Assembly (NCBI RefSeq): GCF_029211265.1
Contig: NZ_JARGEL010000023.1
Span: 1-64,000, forward strand
Origin: Extensimonas soli
Lineage (GTDB): Bacteria; Pseudomonadota; Gammaproteobacteria; Burkholderiales; Burkholderiaceae_C
Direction: 5' to 3'
Length of the DNA: 64,000 nt
Shown: positions 33,250 through 42,464 of the stretch, one piece after another
Position numbering within the stretch: the first letter of the stretch is position 1
Layout: every line of letters begins with the position of its first letter
The notes under the pieces: generated by a model
What the model was told of the DNA's origin: nothing
Seen by the model: only the letters and a program-made list of their open reading frames with translations
The model's database searches: none
Made by a program: the position numbers and the translations under genes

Positions 33250-34098
33250 ATGCTGATCTACCCCCACATCGATCCGATTGCCCTGCAAGTGGGGCCGCTG
33301 GCCATCCATTGGTATGGCGTGACCTATCTGGTCGCTTTCGGCCTTTTCCTGCTGCTCGGGCGCCTGCGGCTGCGCCACGAGCCGTTTGCCTCCATCACCG
33401 GCCCTGGGGCCTGGACGAGCAAGGACGTGGAGGACATTCTGTTTCTCGGCGTGGTGGGCGTGGTGCTCGGCGGGCGCCTGGGCTACTGCCTGTTTTACAA
33501 GCCCGGCTACTACTTTGCGCATCCGCTCGAAATCTTTGCGGTCTGGCAGGGCGGCATGAGTTTTCATGGCGGCTTGCTTGGTGCCATTGCCGCAATGACC
33601 TGGTTTGCGCGTTCGCGCCAGCGCCCCTGGCTGCAGGTGGCCGACTTCGTCGCGCCATGCGTGCCCACGGGCCTGGCCGCGGGGCGCGTGGGCAACTTCA
33701 TCAATGGCGAACTCTGGGGGCGCTTTGCGAGCCCCGAGTTGCCCTGGGCGATGGTGTTTCCGCAAAGCGGCTCGATGTTGCCGCGCCATCCGTCGCAGGT
33801 GTACCAATTCCTGCTCGAAGGATTGCTGCTGTTCGTGCTGCTGTGGCTGTATGCGCGCCGCCCACGCCGCCAGGGCGAGGTGGCGGCGGCGTTCCTCGTG
33901 GGCTATGGCGCGCTGCGCTTTATCGCCGAGTATTTCCGCGAGCCCGATGCGTTCCTGGGCCTGCTCTCGCTGGGCCTGAGCATGGGGCAGTGGCTTTGCA
34001 TTCCCATGGTGCTTGCTGGCATTGCGCTATGGATTTGGGTGCGACATCGGCCCCTGCCCGTTGCACGCGATCGCAAAAGCGAGGGCAGGCCAGCGTAG
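33250..34098 (+). CDS. lgt: Prolipoprotein diacylglyceryl transferase
   Basis: Inner-membrane enzyme that transfers diacylglycerol from phosphatidylglycerol to the lipobox Cys of prolipoproteins. 282 residues with about seven membrane segments. [11 protein letters not shown] opens the fold, [11 protein letters not shown] holds the essential His, the signature [14 protein letters not shown] is complete, and [12 protein letters not shown] contains a functionally important Arg. It lies 55 nt after ilvD and 51 nt before matB. Confidence 0.97.
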   Translation: MLIYPHIDPIALQVGPLAIHWYGVTYLVAFGLFLLLGRLRLRHEPFASITGPGAWTSKDVEDILFLGVVGVVLGGRLGYCLFYKPGYYFAHPLEIFAVWQGGMSFHGGLLGAIAAMTWFARSRQRPWLQVADFVAPCVPTGLAAGRVGNFINGELWGRFASPELPWAMVFPQSGSMLPRHPSQVYQFLLEGLLLFVLLWLYARRPRRQGEVAAAFLVGYGALRFIAEYFREPDAFLGLLSLGLSMGQWLCIPMVLAGIALWIWVRHRPLPVARDRKSEGRPA

Positions 34099-34149
34099 GG
34101 TTGGCTTTCAGCGTCTGACGGCCTGTTGGGGCCGTGGTCGGGAGTTTTC

Positions 34150-35706
34150 ATGACAGCACCCCTGAATCCACAGAATCTCTTCAGCGCCTTGCGCGCGGCT
34201 TTCCCCCAGGACTTGGCACAGACCGCCGTCGAGGCCACTGCGCCCGATGGCAGCGCACTGGGCTACAGCTGGCGCGATCTGGACCAGGGCAGCGCGCGCA
34301 TCGCCAACTTGCTCGCATCGCTGGACTTGCCGGAGGGCAGCCGCATCGCCGTGCAGGTCGAAAAATCGGTCGAGGCCATGCTGCTGTACCTGGCCACGCT
34401 GCGCGCGGGCTATGTGTTCTTGCCGCTCAACACCGCCTACCAGCGCGCCGAGATCAGCTACTTCATCGGCAATGCCGAGCCTGCCGTGGTCGTGTGCACG
34501 CCCGGGAATTTCGATTGGGTGTCGCAACTCGCCTACGCCGCGGGCACGCAGCATGTGTTCACGCTCGGTGATGATCGCAGTGGCAGCTTGCTCGAGCGCG
34601 CTGCGCAACACGATGATGCGCACGTGCCGGCCCGCAAAACGGCCGACGATCTGGCCGCCATTCTCTACACCAGTGGCACCACGGGGCGCAGCAAGGGCGC
34701 GATGCTCACGCACGGCAACCTGCTCTCGAACGCGCTGGTGCTCAAAGACTATTGGGGCTGGCGCAGCGACGACGTGCTCATCCACGCACTGCCGATTTTT
34801 CACGTGCATGGCTTGTTCGTTGCGATCCATGCGGCGTTGCTCGGCGGCAGCAAGATGATCTGGCTGCCCAAGTTCGACCCAAAAGCCGTGATCGCCGTCA
34901 TGCCGCGCGCCACGGTGTTCATGGGCGTGCCCACGCTCTACGTGCGCATGCTGGCCGAGCCGGCGTTGAACCACGAGGCCGCGCGCCACATGCGCCTGTT
35001 CATCTCGGGCTCGGCGCCCTTGCTGGTCGAGACCTTCCGCGCCTGGCAGGAGCGCACGGGCCACACGATTTTGGAGCGTTACGGCATGAGCGAGACCATC
35101 ATGCTCACGTCCAACCCCCACAGCGCCGACGCGCGCTACGGCGGGCAGAGCGAGCGCCGCGGTGGCACCGTGGGCTTTCCCTTGCCGGGCGTGGAGCTGC
35201 GCGTGGTCGATGATGCCAACTCCCCCATCGCCGAGGGCGAAATCGGCAACATCCAGGTGCGCGGGCCGAACGTGTTCAAAGGCTACTGGCGCATGCCCGA
35301 GAAAACCGCCGAGGAATTCACCGCCGATGGCTGGTTCAAGACCGGCGACGTGGGCAAGATTGATGAACGCGGCTACGTGAGCATCGTGGGGCGTAGTAAA
35401 GACTTGATCATCAGCGGCGGCTACAACGTCTATCCGGCCGAGATCGAGGCGGCGATCAACGACATGCCCGGCGTCGCCGAGAGCGCCGTGGTGGGCGTGC
35501 CGCACCCGGACTTTGGCGAGGTGGGCGTGGCCGTGGTCGTTGCGCAGGCTGGCGCCCGGCTCGATCCTGATGCGATCCTTGCGCAGCTCAAGACGCAGCT
35601 CGCGAACTACAAAATTCCCAAGCGCTGCGTCATCGCGCCAGAACTGCCGCGCAACACCATGGGCAAGGTGCAGAAAAACCTGCTGCGCGCGGAGCACCAA
35701 GTGTAG
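34150..35706 (+). CDS. matB: Malonyl-CoA synthetase (MatB-type acyl-AMP ligase)
   Basis: AMP-forming ligase predicted to activate malonate. 518 residues from ATG 34150 (GGAG at 34141-34144). Landmarks: ILYTSGTTGRSKGAMLTHGN (P-loop), the substrate-side region LPIFHVHGLFVAIHAAL, ERYGMSETIMLTSNP, DGWFKTGDVG and GRSKDLIISGGYNVYPAEIE with the C-terminal PRNTMGKVQK. Several of these resemble characterised MatB; a neighbouring substrate such as methylmalonate is possible. No malonate decarboxylase or transporter gene is adjacent. The stop codon lies inside a 160-bp palindrome. Confidence 0.85.
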   Translation: MTAPLNPQNLFSALRAAFPQDLAQTAVEATAPDGSALGYSWRDLDQGSARIANLLASLDLPEGSRIAVQVEKSVEAMLLYLATLRAGYVFLPLNTAYQRAEISYFIGNAEPAVVVCTPGNFDWVSQLAYAAGTQHVFTLGDDRSGSLLERAAQHDDAHVPARKTADDLAAILYTSGTTGRSKGAMLTHGNLLSNALVLKDYWGWRSDDVLIHALPIFHVHGLFVAIHAALLGGSKMIWLPKFDPKAVIAVMPRATVFMGVPTLYVRMLAEPALNHEAARHMRLFISGSAPLLVETFRAWQERTGHTILERYGMSETIMLTSNPHSADARYGGQSERRGGTVGFPLPGVELRVVDDANSPIAEGEIGNIQVRGPNVFKGYWRMPEKTAEEFTADGWFKTGDVGKIDERGYVSIVGRSKDLIISGGYNVYPAEIEAAINDMPGVAESAVVGVPHPDFGEVGVAVVVAQAGARLDPDAILAQLKTQLANYKIPKRCVIAPELPRNTMGKVQKNLLRAEHQV

Positions 35707-35860
35707 TGTTCGACGCTATCTGCGACATAAAACCGCGTCTTTTCGGCCTGGGCCGCGTTGCAAATCCTCGCGATACCACCCGGTATCGCTGCGGTTTGCG
35801 CCTTGCCCAGACCAAAAATCCATCGGTTTTATTTGTCGCATCAAGCATCAAACACTACAC
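35701..35860. repeat. 160-bp imperfect palindrome after matB
   Basis: The two 80-bp arms are imperfect reverse complements. Outer ends GTGTAGTGTTCGACGC (35701-35716) and GCATCAAACACTACAC (35845-35860) match at 14 of 16; TGCGACATAAAACCG pairs with CGGTTTTATTTGTCGCA, CTGGGC with GCCCAG, and the centre GCGATACC-ACCC-GGTATCGC is perfect. It contains the matB stop codon (35704-35706). The RNA would fold into one long hairpin. It may be a MITE-like repeat that also serves as a transcript end. The remaining gap to 35982 shows nothing else I recognise. Confidence 0.75.
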
Positions 35861-35982
35861 AAGATGCGTTTGGCGCGTGAGCGCATGCGCTGTGGCCGCA
35901 AAATGCTTTTTTATCTGTAGCTTCTTGCGCTTGCTGCATGCGCTTTGGCGGCTTGTTTTGCCTCTGAGCATGCGCTTCGAAT

Positions 35983-36426
35983 TCAGCGCAGCACGAGTAC
36001 CGGGATGTGCGAATGCGTGAGCACGTGCTGGGTCTCGCTGCCCAGCAGCAGGCGCTTGATCCCCTTGCGTCCGTGCGAGGCCATGACGATCATGTCGCAC
36101 TTGTGCTTTTTGGCCGCCGAAATGATGGCCTCCGCCACCAGGTCCGACTTGACCACGACAGGCTTGACCGCCACGCCGAGCGCATCTCCCTTGGCCTTGA
36201 TGTCGTCAAGCAAGGCCTTGGCCGCGTCGCCCCATTGCTTTTCGATGCGCTTGATGTCGCCGGCATCGACGGGCAGGCCGCCTTCGAAATAGCTGACCGG
36301 GTAACGCGGCACCACCTTCAGCACGACGAGCGTGGCTTTCGAGAGGGCCGCCAGGGAAAGGGCTTCCTCCACGGCTTTTTCCGACAGCGGCGAGCCGTCC
36401 GTGGCCGCCAGAATGCGTTGGTACAT
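35983..36426 (-). CDS. Universal stress protein (UspA family)
   Basis: 147 residues from ATG 36426, with GAGGAG upstream at good spacing; an in-frame start 15 nt earlier would remove that spacing. N-terminal ILAATDGSPLSEKAVEEAL and the C-terminal nucleotide loop (MASHGRKGIKRLLLGSET) identify a single-domain Usp, likely ATP-binding. The gene diverges from ccoI, and an FNR-type box lies 61 bp upstream, so induction at low oxygen is plausible. Confidence 0.93.
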   Translation of the reverse strand: MYQRILAATDGSPLSEKAVEEALSLAALSKATLVVLKVVPRYPVSYFEGGLPVDAGDIKRIEKQWGDAAKALLDDIKAKGDALGVAVKPVVVKSDLVAEAIISAAKKHKCDMIVMASHGRKGIKRLLLGSETQHVLTHSHIPVLVLR

Positions 36427-36486
36427 CGTCTCGCTCCTCAAAATGACGTCAAGAGCGCCAGCTTAGGCGGTGTCTTGATTTTTATC

Positions 36487-36500
36487 TTGATTCATGTCAA
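36487..36500. promoter_or_regulatory. FNR/ANR-type box between usp and ccoI
   Basis: TTGATTCATGTCAA differs by one base from the TTGAT-N4-ATCAA consensus. It lies 61 bp upstream of the usp start and 35 bp upstream of the ccoI start, so it could serve either or both. An fnr gene is in the same cluster. Confidence 0.7.
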
Positions 36501-36534
36501 TGTGCCTGCCATGGGATGCATTTAGGCTAACGAT

Positions 36535-38973
36535 ATGTCCACCAGTCTTCCCGTGGATGCCGACAGGCACCGAGAACAGGCGCGACCGCAGGATGCGGGG
36601 GCCAGGGTTTTGCTCGACGATCCGCAGGAGTGGTCGGCATTTGGCAGGCCTTTTGGAGCGGCAAGGGGTGAACAAGCCGCACCCCCAGCCGACGCCACGC
36701 GCTGGGAGTCTTACGTGGTGCTGGGCGGCATGCACTGCGCCGCCTGCGCCTTGACCATAGAGGACGCCTTGCGCACTGTGCCGGGGGTGGAGCAGGCCGA
36801 TGTCAGCGCCGCGACCCAGCGCGCGCGCATCGTCTGGGATGCGCGCCGCGTGCTGCCCTCCCAGTGGCTGGCGGCCGTGCAAAAAGCCGGCTACACCGCC
36901 TTGCCCGCGCTCGACGCCTTCACGCGCGAGCGGCGCTTGCAGGAGAGCCGGCGTGCTTTGTGGCGCTGGGCTGTCGCCGGTTTCTGCATGATGCAGGTCA
37001 TGATGTACGCATGGCCCGCCTACGTGGCGCAGCCCGGCGACCTTTCGGCTGAAATGGAGCAACTGCTGCGCTGGGCCTCGTGGGTGTTGTCCTTGCCCGT
37101 GATGCTGTTCGCCTGCGGTCCTTTCTTTGCGAGCGCCTGGCGCGACATCCGTGCGCGGCGCGTGAGCATGGACTTGCCCGTGGCGCTTGGCATTGCCATC
37201 ACTTTCATAGTGAGTACCGCAGGTACTTTTGACCCTGGTGGGCTATTTGGTCATGAGGTCTATTTCGACTCACTGACCATGTTCGTGTTCTTTTTGCTCA
37301 CCGGACGGTGGCTGGAGCTGCGCTTGCGCGACCGCACTGCCGGCGCGCTCGAGGCGGTGATGAACCGCCTGCCAGACAGCGTAGAGCGCCTAGGGCCCGA
37401 TGGCAGATTTGCGCGCGTCGCGACGCGCCGGCTCGCTGTGGGCGACACCATCCGCGTACTGCCCGGAGAGGCCTTTCCGGCGGACGGAACCATCGTGCGT
37501 GGTAGCACGCAGGCCGATGAATCCTTGCTCACGGGCGAGTCCACTCCCGTCGTGCGCGCGCAAGGAAGCCAGGTGATCGCAGGGAGCTACAACCTGCTTG
37601 CCCCGGTCGAGGTGCGGGTCGAGCGCACGGGCGAGCAGACGCGCTTTGCCGAGATCGTCGCGCTGATGGAGAGCGCCTCGTTGCAAAAGCCCCGCCTTGC
37701 GCAACTGGCAGACCGCATTGCGCGGCCTTTCCTGGTCGGCGTGCTGCTCGCTGCGGCGGCGGCTGCGCTGTGGTGGTGGGGCCAAGATCCTGAGCGCGCA
37801 CTCATGGTGGCTGTGGCGGTTTTGGTGGTGACTTGCCCGTGCGCGCTTTCGCTTGCTACGCCCGTTGCCATGCTGACGGCTGCAGGCACGCTCGCGCGCC
37901 AAGGCATCTTGGTGCGCAACCTGCAAGCGCTCGAAGCCCTGGCAGAGATCGATACGCTGGTGTTCGACAAAACCGGCACCCTCACGCGCGAAGGCATGCA
38001 GTTGCGCAACGTGCATGTTGCGCCAGACGTGGGCATGGATGCAGCGCAGGCGCTCGCTTTGGCTGCCGCGCTGGCGCGCCATTCCTTGCACCCGGTGTCG
38101 CGAGCGCTTGCATCCGCCGCACGCCCAGACCTGGTTGAGCGTTGGCGCGTGCGTGATCTGCACGAAGAGGCGGGCCTGGGGTTGCGCGCGACGGTGGAAG
38201 ATGCGCTCGGCCTCGTCCCGGCCCGCTCAGTGCGGCTTGGTTCGGCACTGCACACCGATGCGGCCTTGCAGGCATCGGCTGCGGATGCGGCTGCCTCGCA
38301 GGTGTTTCTGGCGGAAGATGGGATGGATGGACGCGGGCGCGAGCTTGCCCATTTCGACTTGACGGAAGCCATGCGCCCTGAAGTGCCTGCCGCAGTGGCA
38401 TTTTTGCGCCAGCTCGGCGTGGCAGTGCAGATGTTGTCGGGGGACAGGCAGGCCGCGGTGCAAAGAGTGGCGGCGCAGGCCGGCATCGATCTGGCGCGGG
38501 GCGAATGCACGCCGCAGGACAAGCTCCTGGCTTTGCAGGTGCTGCAGAAACAGGGGCACCGCGTCGGCATGGTGGGCGATGGCATCAACGACGGGCCTGT
38601 GCTCGCGGGGGCCAACGTGTCTTTTGCCTTCGGCTCGGCCGCACCGCTGGCACAGTCGCGCGCCGATTTCGTGGTGCTGAGCGGCAGACTGTCCTTGATT
38701 CCGCAAGCCGTAACGTTGGCGCGCCATACTATGCAGGTGGTGCGGCAGAATTTGTGGTGGGCCGCAGCGTACAACGCGCTGGCCGTGCCACTGGCTATCG
38801 TGGGCTGGATGCCGCCTTGGCTTGCGGGCCTGGGCATGGCATCGAGCTCCCTGCTCGTCGTGCTCAACGCGGCGAGGCTGGCGCGTTGGCATGGCGAAGC
38901 GCCAACGGCGTTGCCAGCAGACAACAAAGGGGCCGCTTCTTCGTCTGCTTGCCCCTTACCGGAGCCTTTCTGA
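36535..38973 (+). CDS. ccoI: Copper-transporting P-type ATPase, cbb3 oxidase maturation
   Basis: P1B-type ATPase that exports copper for assembly of the cbb3 oxidase CuB centre. 812 residues: a soluble N-terminal stretch (1-55), a heavy-metal domain with GGMHCAAC, eight membrane segments expected, the CPC metal site in VVTCPCALSLATP, the phosphorylated Asp in DKTGTLT, the TGES actuator loop in LLTGESTPV, and GDGINDGPVLAGA. The downstream ccoS overlap and cbb3 genes separate it from ordinary CopA. The ribosome binding site is weak; an FNR box is just upstream. Confidence 0.94.
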   Translation: MSTSLPVDADRHREQARPQDAGARVLLDDPQEWSAFGRPFGAARGEQAAPPADATRWESYVVLGGMHCAACALTIEDALRTVPGVEQADVSAATQRARIVWDARRVLPSQWLAAVQKAGYTALPALDAFTRERRLQESRRALWRWAVAGFCMMQVMMYAWPAYVAQPGDLSAEMEQLLRWASWVLSLPVMLFACGPFFASAWRDIRARRVSMDLPVALGIAITFIVSTAGTFDPGGLFGHEVYFDSLTMFVFFLLTGRWLELRLRDRTAGALEAVMNRLPDSVERLGPDGRFARVATRRLAVGDTIRVLPGEAFPADGTIVRGSTQADESLLTGESTPVVRAQGSQVIAGSYNLLAPVEVRVERTGEQTRFAEIVALMESASLQKPRLAQLADRIARPFLVGVLLAAAAAALWWWGQDPERALMVAVAVLVVTCPCALSLATPVAMLTAAGTLARQGILVRNLQALEALAEIDTLVFDKTGTLTREGMQLRNVHVAPDVGMDAAQALALAAALARHSLHPVSRALASAARPDLVERWRVRDLHEEAGLGLRATVEDALGLVPARSVRLGSALHTDAALQASAADAAASQVFLAEDGMDGRGRELAHFDLTEAMRPEVPAAVAFLRQLGVAVQMLSGDRQAAVQRVAAQAGIDLARGECTPQDKLLALQVLQKQGHRVGMVGDGINDGPVLAGANVSFAFGSAAPLAQSRADFVVLSGRLSLIPQAVTLARHTMQVVRQNLWWAAAYNALAVPLAIVGWMPPWLAGLGMASSSLLVVLNAARLARWHGEAPTALPADNKGAASSSACPLPEPF

Positions 38974-39110
38974 TGGACATTCTCTACTTGCTGATCCCGT
39001 TGTCTGTCGTGCTGGTACTGCTCATACTGGCGGGGCTCTGGTGGGCGATCCACAGCGGACAGTTCGACAGCGTCGAACAGGAGGGTGAACGCATTCTCAA
39101 AGATGGTTGA
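38973..39110 (+). CDS. ccoS: cbb3-type oxidase assembly protein CcoS
   Basis: 45-residue protein (MDILYLLIPLSVVLVLLILA then WWAIHSGQFDS and an acidic tail). A single N-terminal membrane helix followed by GQFDSVEQEGERIL is typical of CcoS, which is needed for cofactor insertion into the cbb3 oxidase. Its ATG overlaps the ccoI stop (TGATG at 38971). The stop codon at 39108-39110 lies inside the FNR box that precedes ccoN. Confidence 0.93.
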   Translation: MDILYLLIPLSVVLVLLILAGLWWAIHSGQFDSVEQEGERILKDG

Positions 39111-39120
39111 CTTGCATCAA
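39107..39120. promoter_or_regulatory. FNR/ANR-type box upstream of ccoN
   Basis: TTGACTTGCATCAA, one base off the TTGAT-N4-ATCAA consensus, ends 56 bp before the ccoN ATG. It fits oxygen-responsive activation of the ccoNOQP operon by the FNR encoded downstream. It overlaps the end of ccoS. Confidence 0.75.
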
Positions 39121-39176
39121 CGATGCCTAGCCTTGTCTGATTGAAACTTTCATTGCAACAAAAAACGAGGTGTCAG

Positions 39177-40619
39177 ATGGATTCTTCAGTAAAGAAAGAT
39201 GTTGCGCACTACAACGATACGGTAGTGCGCCAGTTCGCGATCATGGCGGCAGTCTGGGGAGTGGTAGGCATGTTGGTGGGCGTGATCATCGCGGCCCAGT
39301 TGACATGGCCTGAGCTCAACTTGGGCATACCGTGGCTCACCTATGGGCGATTGCGTCCGCTCCATACCAACGCGGTGATTTTTGCGTTTGGTGGCTGCGC
39401 ACTCTTCGCGTCCAGCTACTACGTTGTGCAGCGCACCTGCCAGACGCGCCTGTTCGCCGGGCCTTTGGCTTCGTTCACGTTCTGGGGCTGGCAGTTGGTG
39501 ATCCTGGCTGCGGCCATCAGCCTGCCGCTGGGGTACACCACCAGCAAGGAATACGCCGAGCTTGAATGGCCCATCGATATTCTCATCACGCTCGTATGGG
39601 TGTCTTATGCCGTCGTGTTTTTCGGCACGATAGGCATGCGCAAGGTCAAGCACATCTATGTGGCCAACTGGTTCTACGGCGCTTTCATCATCGCCGTGGC
39701 CCTGCTGCATGTGGTGAACAGCGCGGAAGTCCCCGCTGGCTGGATGAAGAGCTATTCGGCCTACGCCGGTGTGCAAGACGCCATGGTGCAGTGGTGGTAT
39801 GGGCACAACGCCGTGGGCTTTTTCCTCACGGCGGGTTTCTTGGGCATGATGTATTACTTCATTCCCAAGCAGGCAGGGCGTCCTGTTTACAGCTATCGGC
39901 TGTCCATCGTCCACTTCTGGGCGCTGATCTTCACCTACATGTGGGCCGGCCCACACCACTTGCACTACACCGCATTGCCCGACTGGACGCAATCGCTCGG
40001 CATGGTGTTTTCGCTCATCCTGCTGGCACCGAGCTGGGGCGGCATGATCAACGGCATCATGACCTTGTCGGGGGCATGGCACAAACTGCGTGACGATCCC
40101 ATCCTGCGCTTCTTGATCGTTTCGCTGTCGTTCTATGGCATGTCCACGTTCGAAGGGCCCATGATGTCGATCAAGACGGTCAATGCCCTGAGCCACTATA
40201 CGGACTGGACGATTGGCCACGTGCACTCGGGTGCGCTGGGCTGGGTGGGTTTGATTTCCATCGGTACGCTGTATTACTTGGTTCCGCGCCTGTTCGGCAA
40301 GGAAAAGATGTATTCCGTCAAGGCGATCGAAGTCCATTTCTGGATGTCCACCATCGGTATTGTGTTGTATATCGCCTCGATGTGGATTGCCGGCGTGATG
40401 CAAGGCCTGATGTGGCGCGCCATCAATCCCGACGGGACGCTTACCTACACCTTCGTCGAAAGCGTGAAGGCTACGTTCCCCTTCTATGTGATTCGCCTTT
40501 CGGGTGGCCTGTTGTATCTGTGCGGCATGTTGCTGATGCTTTGGAATGTCTGGAAGACTGCTGGATCCGGTCGTTCCGTTAAGGTGGCGATTCCTGCCGT
40601 CAATCCCGCACACGCTTGA
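39177..40619 (+). CDS. ccoN: cbb3-type cytochrome c oxidase subunit I
   Basis: Catalytic subunit with low-spin heme b and the heme b3-CuB centre, reducing oxygen at low tension. 480 residues from ATG 39177 (ACGAGG upstream), about 12 membrane helices. Heme and copper ligands fit [41 protein letters not shown] and [12 protein letters not shown]. The start at 39141 is rejected because it lacks a ribosome binding site and adds a foreign N-terminus. First gene of ccoNOQP. Confidence 0.97.
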   Translation: MDSSVKKDVAHYNDTVVRQFAIMAAVWGVVGMLVGVIIAAQLTWPELNLGIPWLTYGRLRPLHTNAVIFAFGGCALFASSYYVVQRTCQTRLFAGPLASFTFWGWQLVILAAAISLPLGYTTSKEYAELEWPIDILITLVWVSYAVVFFGTIGMRKVKHIYVANWFYGAFIIAVALLHVVNSAEVPAGWMKSYSAYAGVQDAMVQWWYGHNAVGFFLTAGFLGMMYYFIPKQAGRPVYSYRLSIVHFWALIFTYMWAGPHHLHYTALPDWTQSLGMVFSLILLAPSWGGMINGIMTLSGAWHKLRDDPILRFLIVSLSFYGMSTFEGPMMSIKTVNALSHYTDWTIGHVHSGALGWVGLISIGTLYYLVPRLFGKEKMYSVKAIEVHFWMSTIGIVLYIASMWIAGVMQGLMWRAINPDGTLTYTFVESVKATFPFYVIRLSGGLLYLCGMLLMLWNVWKTAGSGRSVKVAIPAVNPAHA

Positions 40620-40639
40620 AATCACGGAGGGAATTTAAT

Positions 40640-41266
40640 ATGTCCAACGCCAATTCATCATCCGGCTTTTCGCACGAAAAAATCGAAACCAGCAATTTCT
40701 TGATGATTGTTTTGATTTTGCTGGTGATTTCTGTCGGTGGTCTCGTGGAGATCGTGCCACTGTTTTTTCAAAAATCCACCACCGAGCCCGTCAAAGGGGT
40801 GGAGCCCTATACCGCATTGCAGCTTGCAGGACGCGACATTTATCAGCGCGAGGGGTGCTATAACTGTCATTCGCAGATGATCCGCCCGTTCCGCGCTGAG
40901 ACTTTGCGTTATGGACATTACTCGGTGGCAGGTGAATTTGTGTATGACCATCCTTTCCAATGGGGAAGCAAGCGCACCGGGCCGGATTTGGCGCGTGTCG
41001 GTGGAAAATACAGTGATGAATGGCATCGTATCCACCTCAACAACCCGCGTGATGTAGTGCCAGAGTCGAATATGCCAGCCTATCCGTGGCTTGCTAAAAA
41101 TATGGTTGATGCGAGCAGTATGGCGCCACACATGAAAGCGCTTCGTACAGTGGGAGTTCCCTATACCGATGCGCAAATCAATGGAGCTGCCGAAGAGGTC
41201 AAGGGCAAGACCGAACAGGATGCCTTGATCGCCTATCTGCAGGGCCTTGGACGGGCTATCAAATAA
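40640..41266 (+). CDS. ccoO: cbb3-type cytochrome c oxidase subunit II
   Basis: Membrane-anchored mono-heme cytochrome c subunit. 208 residues from ATG 40640, with CGGAGGG before it. One N-terminal membrane helix ([19 protein letters not shown]), then a periplasmic domain with [12 protein letters not shown] and later Met residues for the axial ligand ([10 protein letters not shown]). From here codon choice is visibly more A/T-rich than in ccoN. Confidence 0.96.
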   Translation: MSNANSSSGFSHEKIETSNFLMIVLILLVISVGGLVEIVPLFFQKSTTEPVKGVEPYTALQLAGRDIYQREGCYNCHSQMIRPFRAETLRYGHYSVAGEFVYDHPFQWGSKRTGPDLARVGGKYSDEWHRIHLNNPRDVVPESNMPAYPWLAKNMVDASSMAPHMKALRTVGVPYTDAQINGAAEEVKGKTEQDALIAYLQGLGRAIK

Positions 41267-41275
41267 GGAGGGACT

Positions 41276-41413
41276 ATGGATATCACGACCGCCCGCATAA
41301 TCACCACTGTTCTTTCCATGGTTTGCTTTATTGGAATTTGCGTGTGGGTCTATTTGGGGCGCAATCGGTCTGCATTCGATGAGGCGGCGCGTCTGCCTTT
41401 CGAGCAGGAATGA
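41276..41413 (+). CDS. ccoQ: cbb3-type oxidase subunit CcoQ
   Basis: A 45-residue frame starts at ATG 41276 behind AAGGAGGG and ends at 41413. The product MDITTARIITTVLSMVCFIG continues through one membrane helix to GRNRSAFDEAARLPF. The position between ccoO and ccoP, the size and the single helix with an acidic tail identify CcoQ/FixQ, which stabilises the oxidase. Gene spacing is 9 nt from ccoO and 24 nt to ccoP. Confidence 0.93.
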   Translation: MDITTARIITTVLSMVCFIGICVWVYLGRNRSAFDEAARLPFEQE

Positions 41414-41437
41414 AATAAATCACATCGAGAAAATCCC

Positions 41438-42355
41438 ATGAGCGATTTCATTAGCGATTTTTGGTCACACTATGTGGCGGGGATCACCATCATTGGCATC
41501 GTTGCGTGCTTTTTGCTTCTGTGGACGACCGCACGTAAAAAAGTCGTCGCCCACAGCAACAATACCACGGGCCACGTGTGGGATGAAGATCTTGCTGAAA
41601 TGAACAACCCTTTGCCACGTTGGTGGGTATGGTTGTTCGTGATCACCCTTATTTTTGCTATCGGCTATCTGGCGGCGTATCCTGGCCTGGGGAAATTCGG
41701 TGGCAAGCTGGGTTGGTCTGAGCAAGGGCAGTATGACGCTGAGATGGCCAAGGCCAAGGCTGAACTTGAGCCTTTGTATGCGCGATTTCGCGCGATGAAG
41801 GTAGAGGACCTCGCCAAGGACCCGCAGGCAATGGCCATTGGCGATCGGCTGTTCATGAACAACTGCGCACAATGCCATGGCTCCGATGCGCGCGGCAGCA
41901 AGGGCTTCCCCAATCTGACGGACAACGACTGGTTGCATGGTGGTACACCGGCCAAAATCCAGGAGACCATTACCAACGGACGTATTGGCATCATGCCGCC
42001 CATGGCTGCAGCGGTGGGCACGGCCGAGGACGTGCGCAACGTCGCCCAATACGTGCTCAGTCTCTCGAACAGCCCGCATGACTCTGTGCGTGCTGCACTC
42101 GGGAAGCCCAAGTTTGCAGCCTGCGCCGCCTGCCATGGCATGGACGGGAAGGGTAACCAGGATATAGGGGCGCCCAACCTGACCGACGATATTTGGCTGC
42201 ATGGTTACGGTGAGGAGGCGATCCTCGCCATGGTCAACAATGGCAAGACAAATCAAATGCCGGCGCAGAAAGACAAACTCACCGAGGATCAAATCCACGT
42301 TCTCGCCGCTTATGTGTGGGGCTTCTCCAACAACCCGAAGGTCGCCGCGAAATAA
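41438..42355 (+). CDS. ccoP: cbb3-type cytochrome c oxidase subunit III
   Basis: Di-heme cytochrome c subunit that accepts electrons from soluble cytochromes. 305 residues with two N-terminal membrane helices (GITIIGIVACFLLLWTTA; WWVWLFVITLIFAIGYLAAY), the CcoP linker NNPLPRWW, and two heme sites CAQCH and CAACH, each followed by NLTD-N/D-WLHG segments. The C-terminus ends AAYVWGFSNNPKVAAK. A long hairpin follows, which may end or protect the ccoNOQP messenger. Confidence 0.97.
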   Translation: MSDFISDFWSHYVAGITIIGIVACFLLLWTTARKKVVAHSNNTTGHVWDEDLAEMNNPLPRWWVWLFVITLIFAIGYLAAYPGLGKFGGKLGWSEQGQYDAEMAKAKAELEPLYARFRAMKVEDLAKDPQAMAIGDRLFMNNCAQCHGSDARGSKGFPNLTDNDWLHGGTPAKIQETITNGRIGIMPPMAAAVGTAEDVRNVAQYVLSLSNSPHDSVRAALGKPKFAACAACHGMDGKGNQDIGAPNLTDDIWLHGYGEEAILAMVNNGKTNQMPAQKDKLTEDQIHVLAAYVWGFSNNPKVAAK

Positions 42356-42373
42356 GCCGCGACGTGAGGAATG

Positions 42374-42430
42374 GCCGGAATGGAAAGACGCATTGTGCTC
42401 AATGATGTCTTCCTTCCGGCAAAACTTTTT
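42374..42430 (+). terminator. Long imperfect hairpin between ccoP and ccoG
   Basis: GCCGGAATGGAAAGAC (from 42374) pairs with GTCTTCCTTCCGGC (to 42420) with small bulges, with CATTG/CAATG extending the stem, followed by AAAACTTTTT. It is a likely intercistronic terminator or RNA-stabilising structure separating ccoNOQP from ccoGH. Confidence 0.55.
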
Positions 42431-42464
42431 GGTGATTTGTTTTTTTAATGGATATCTCTGAATC

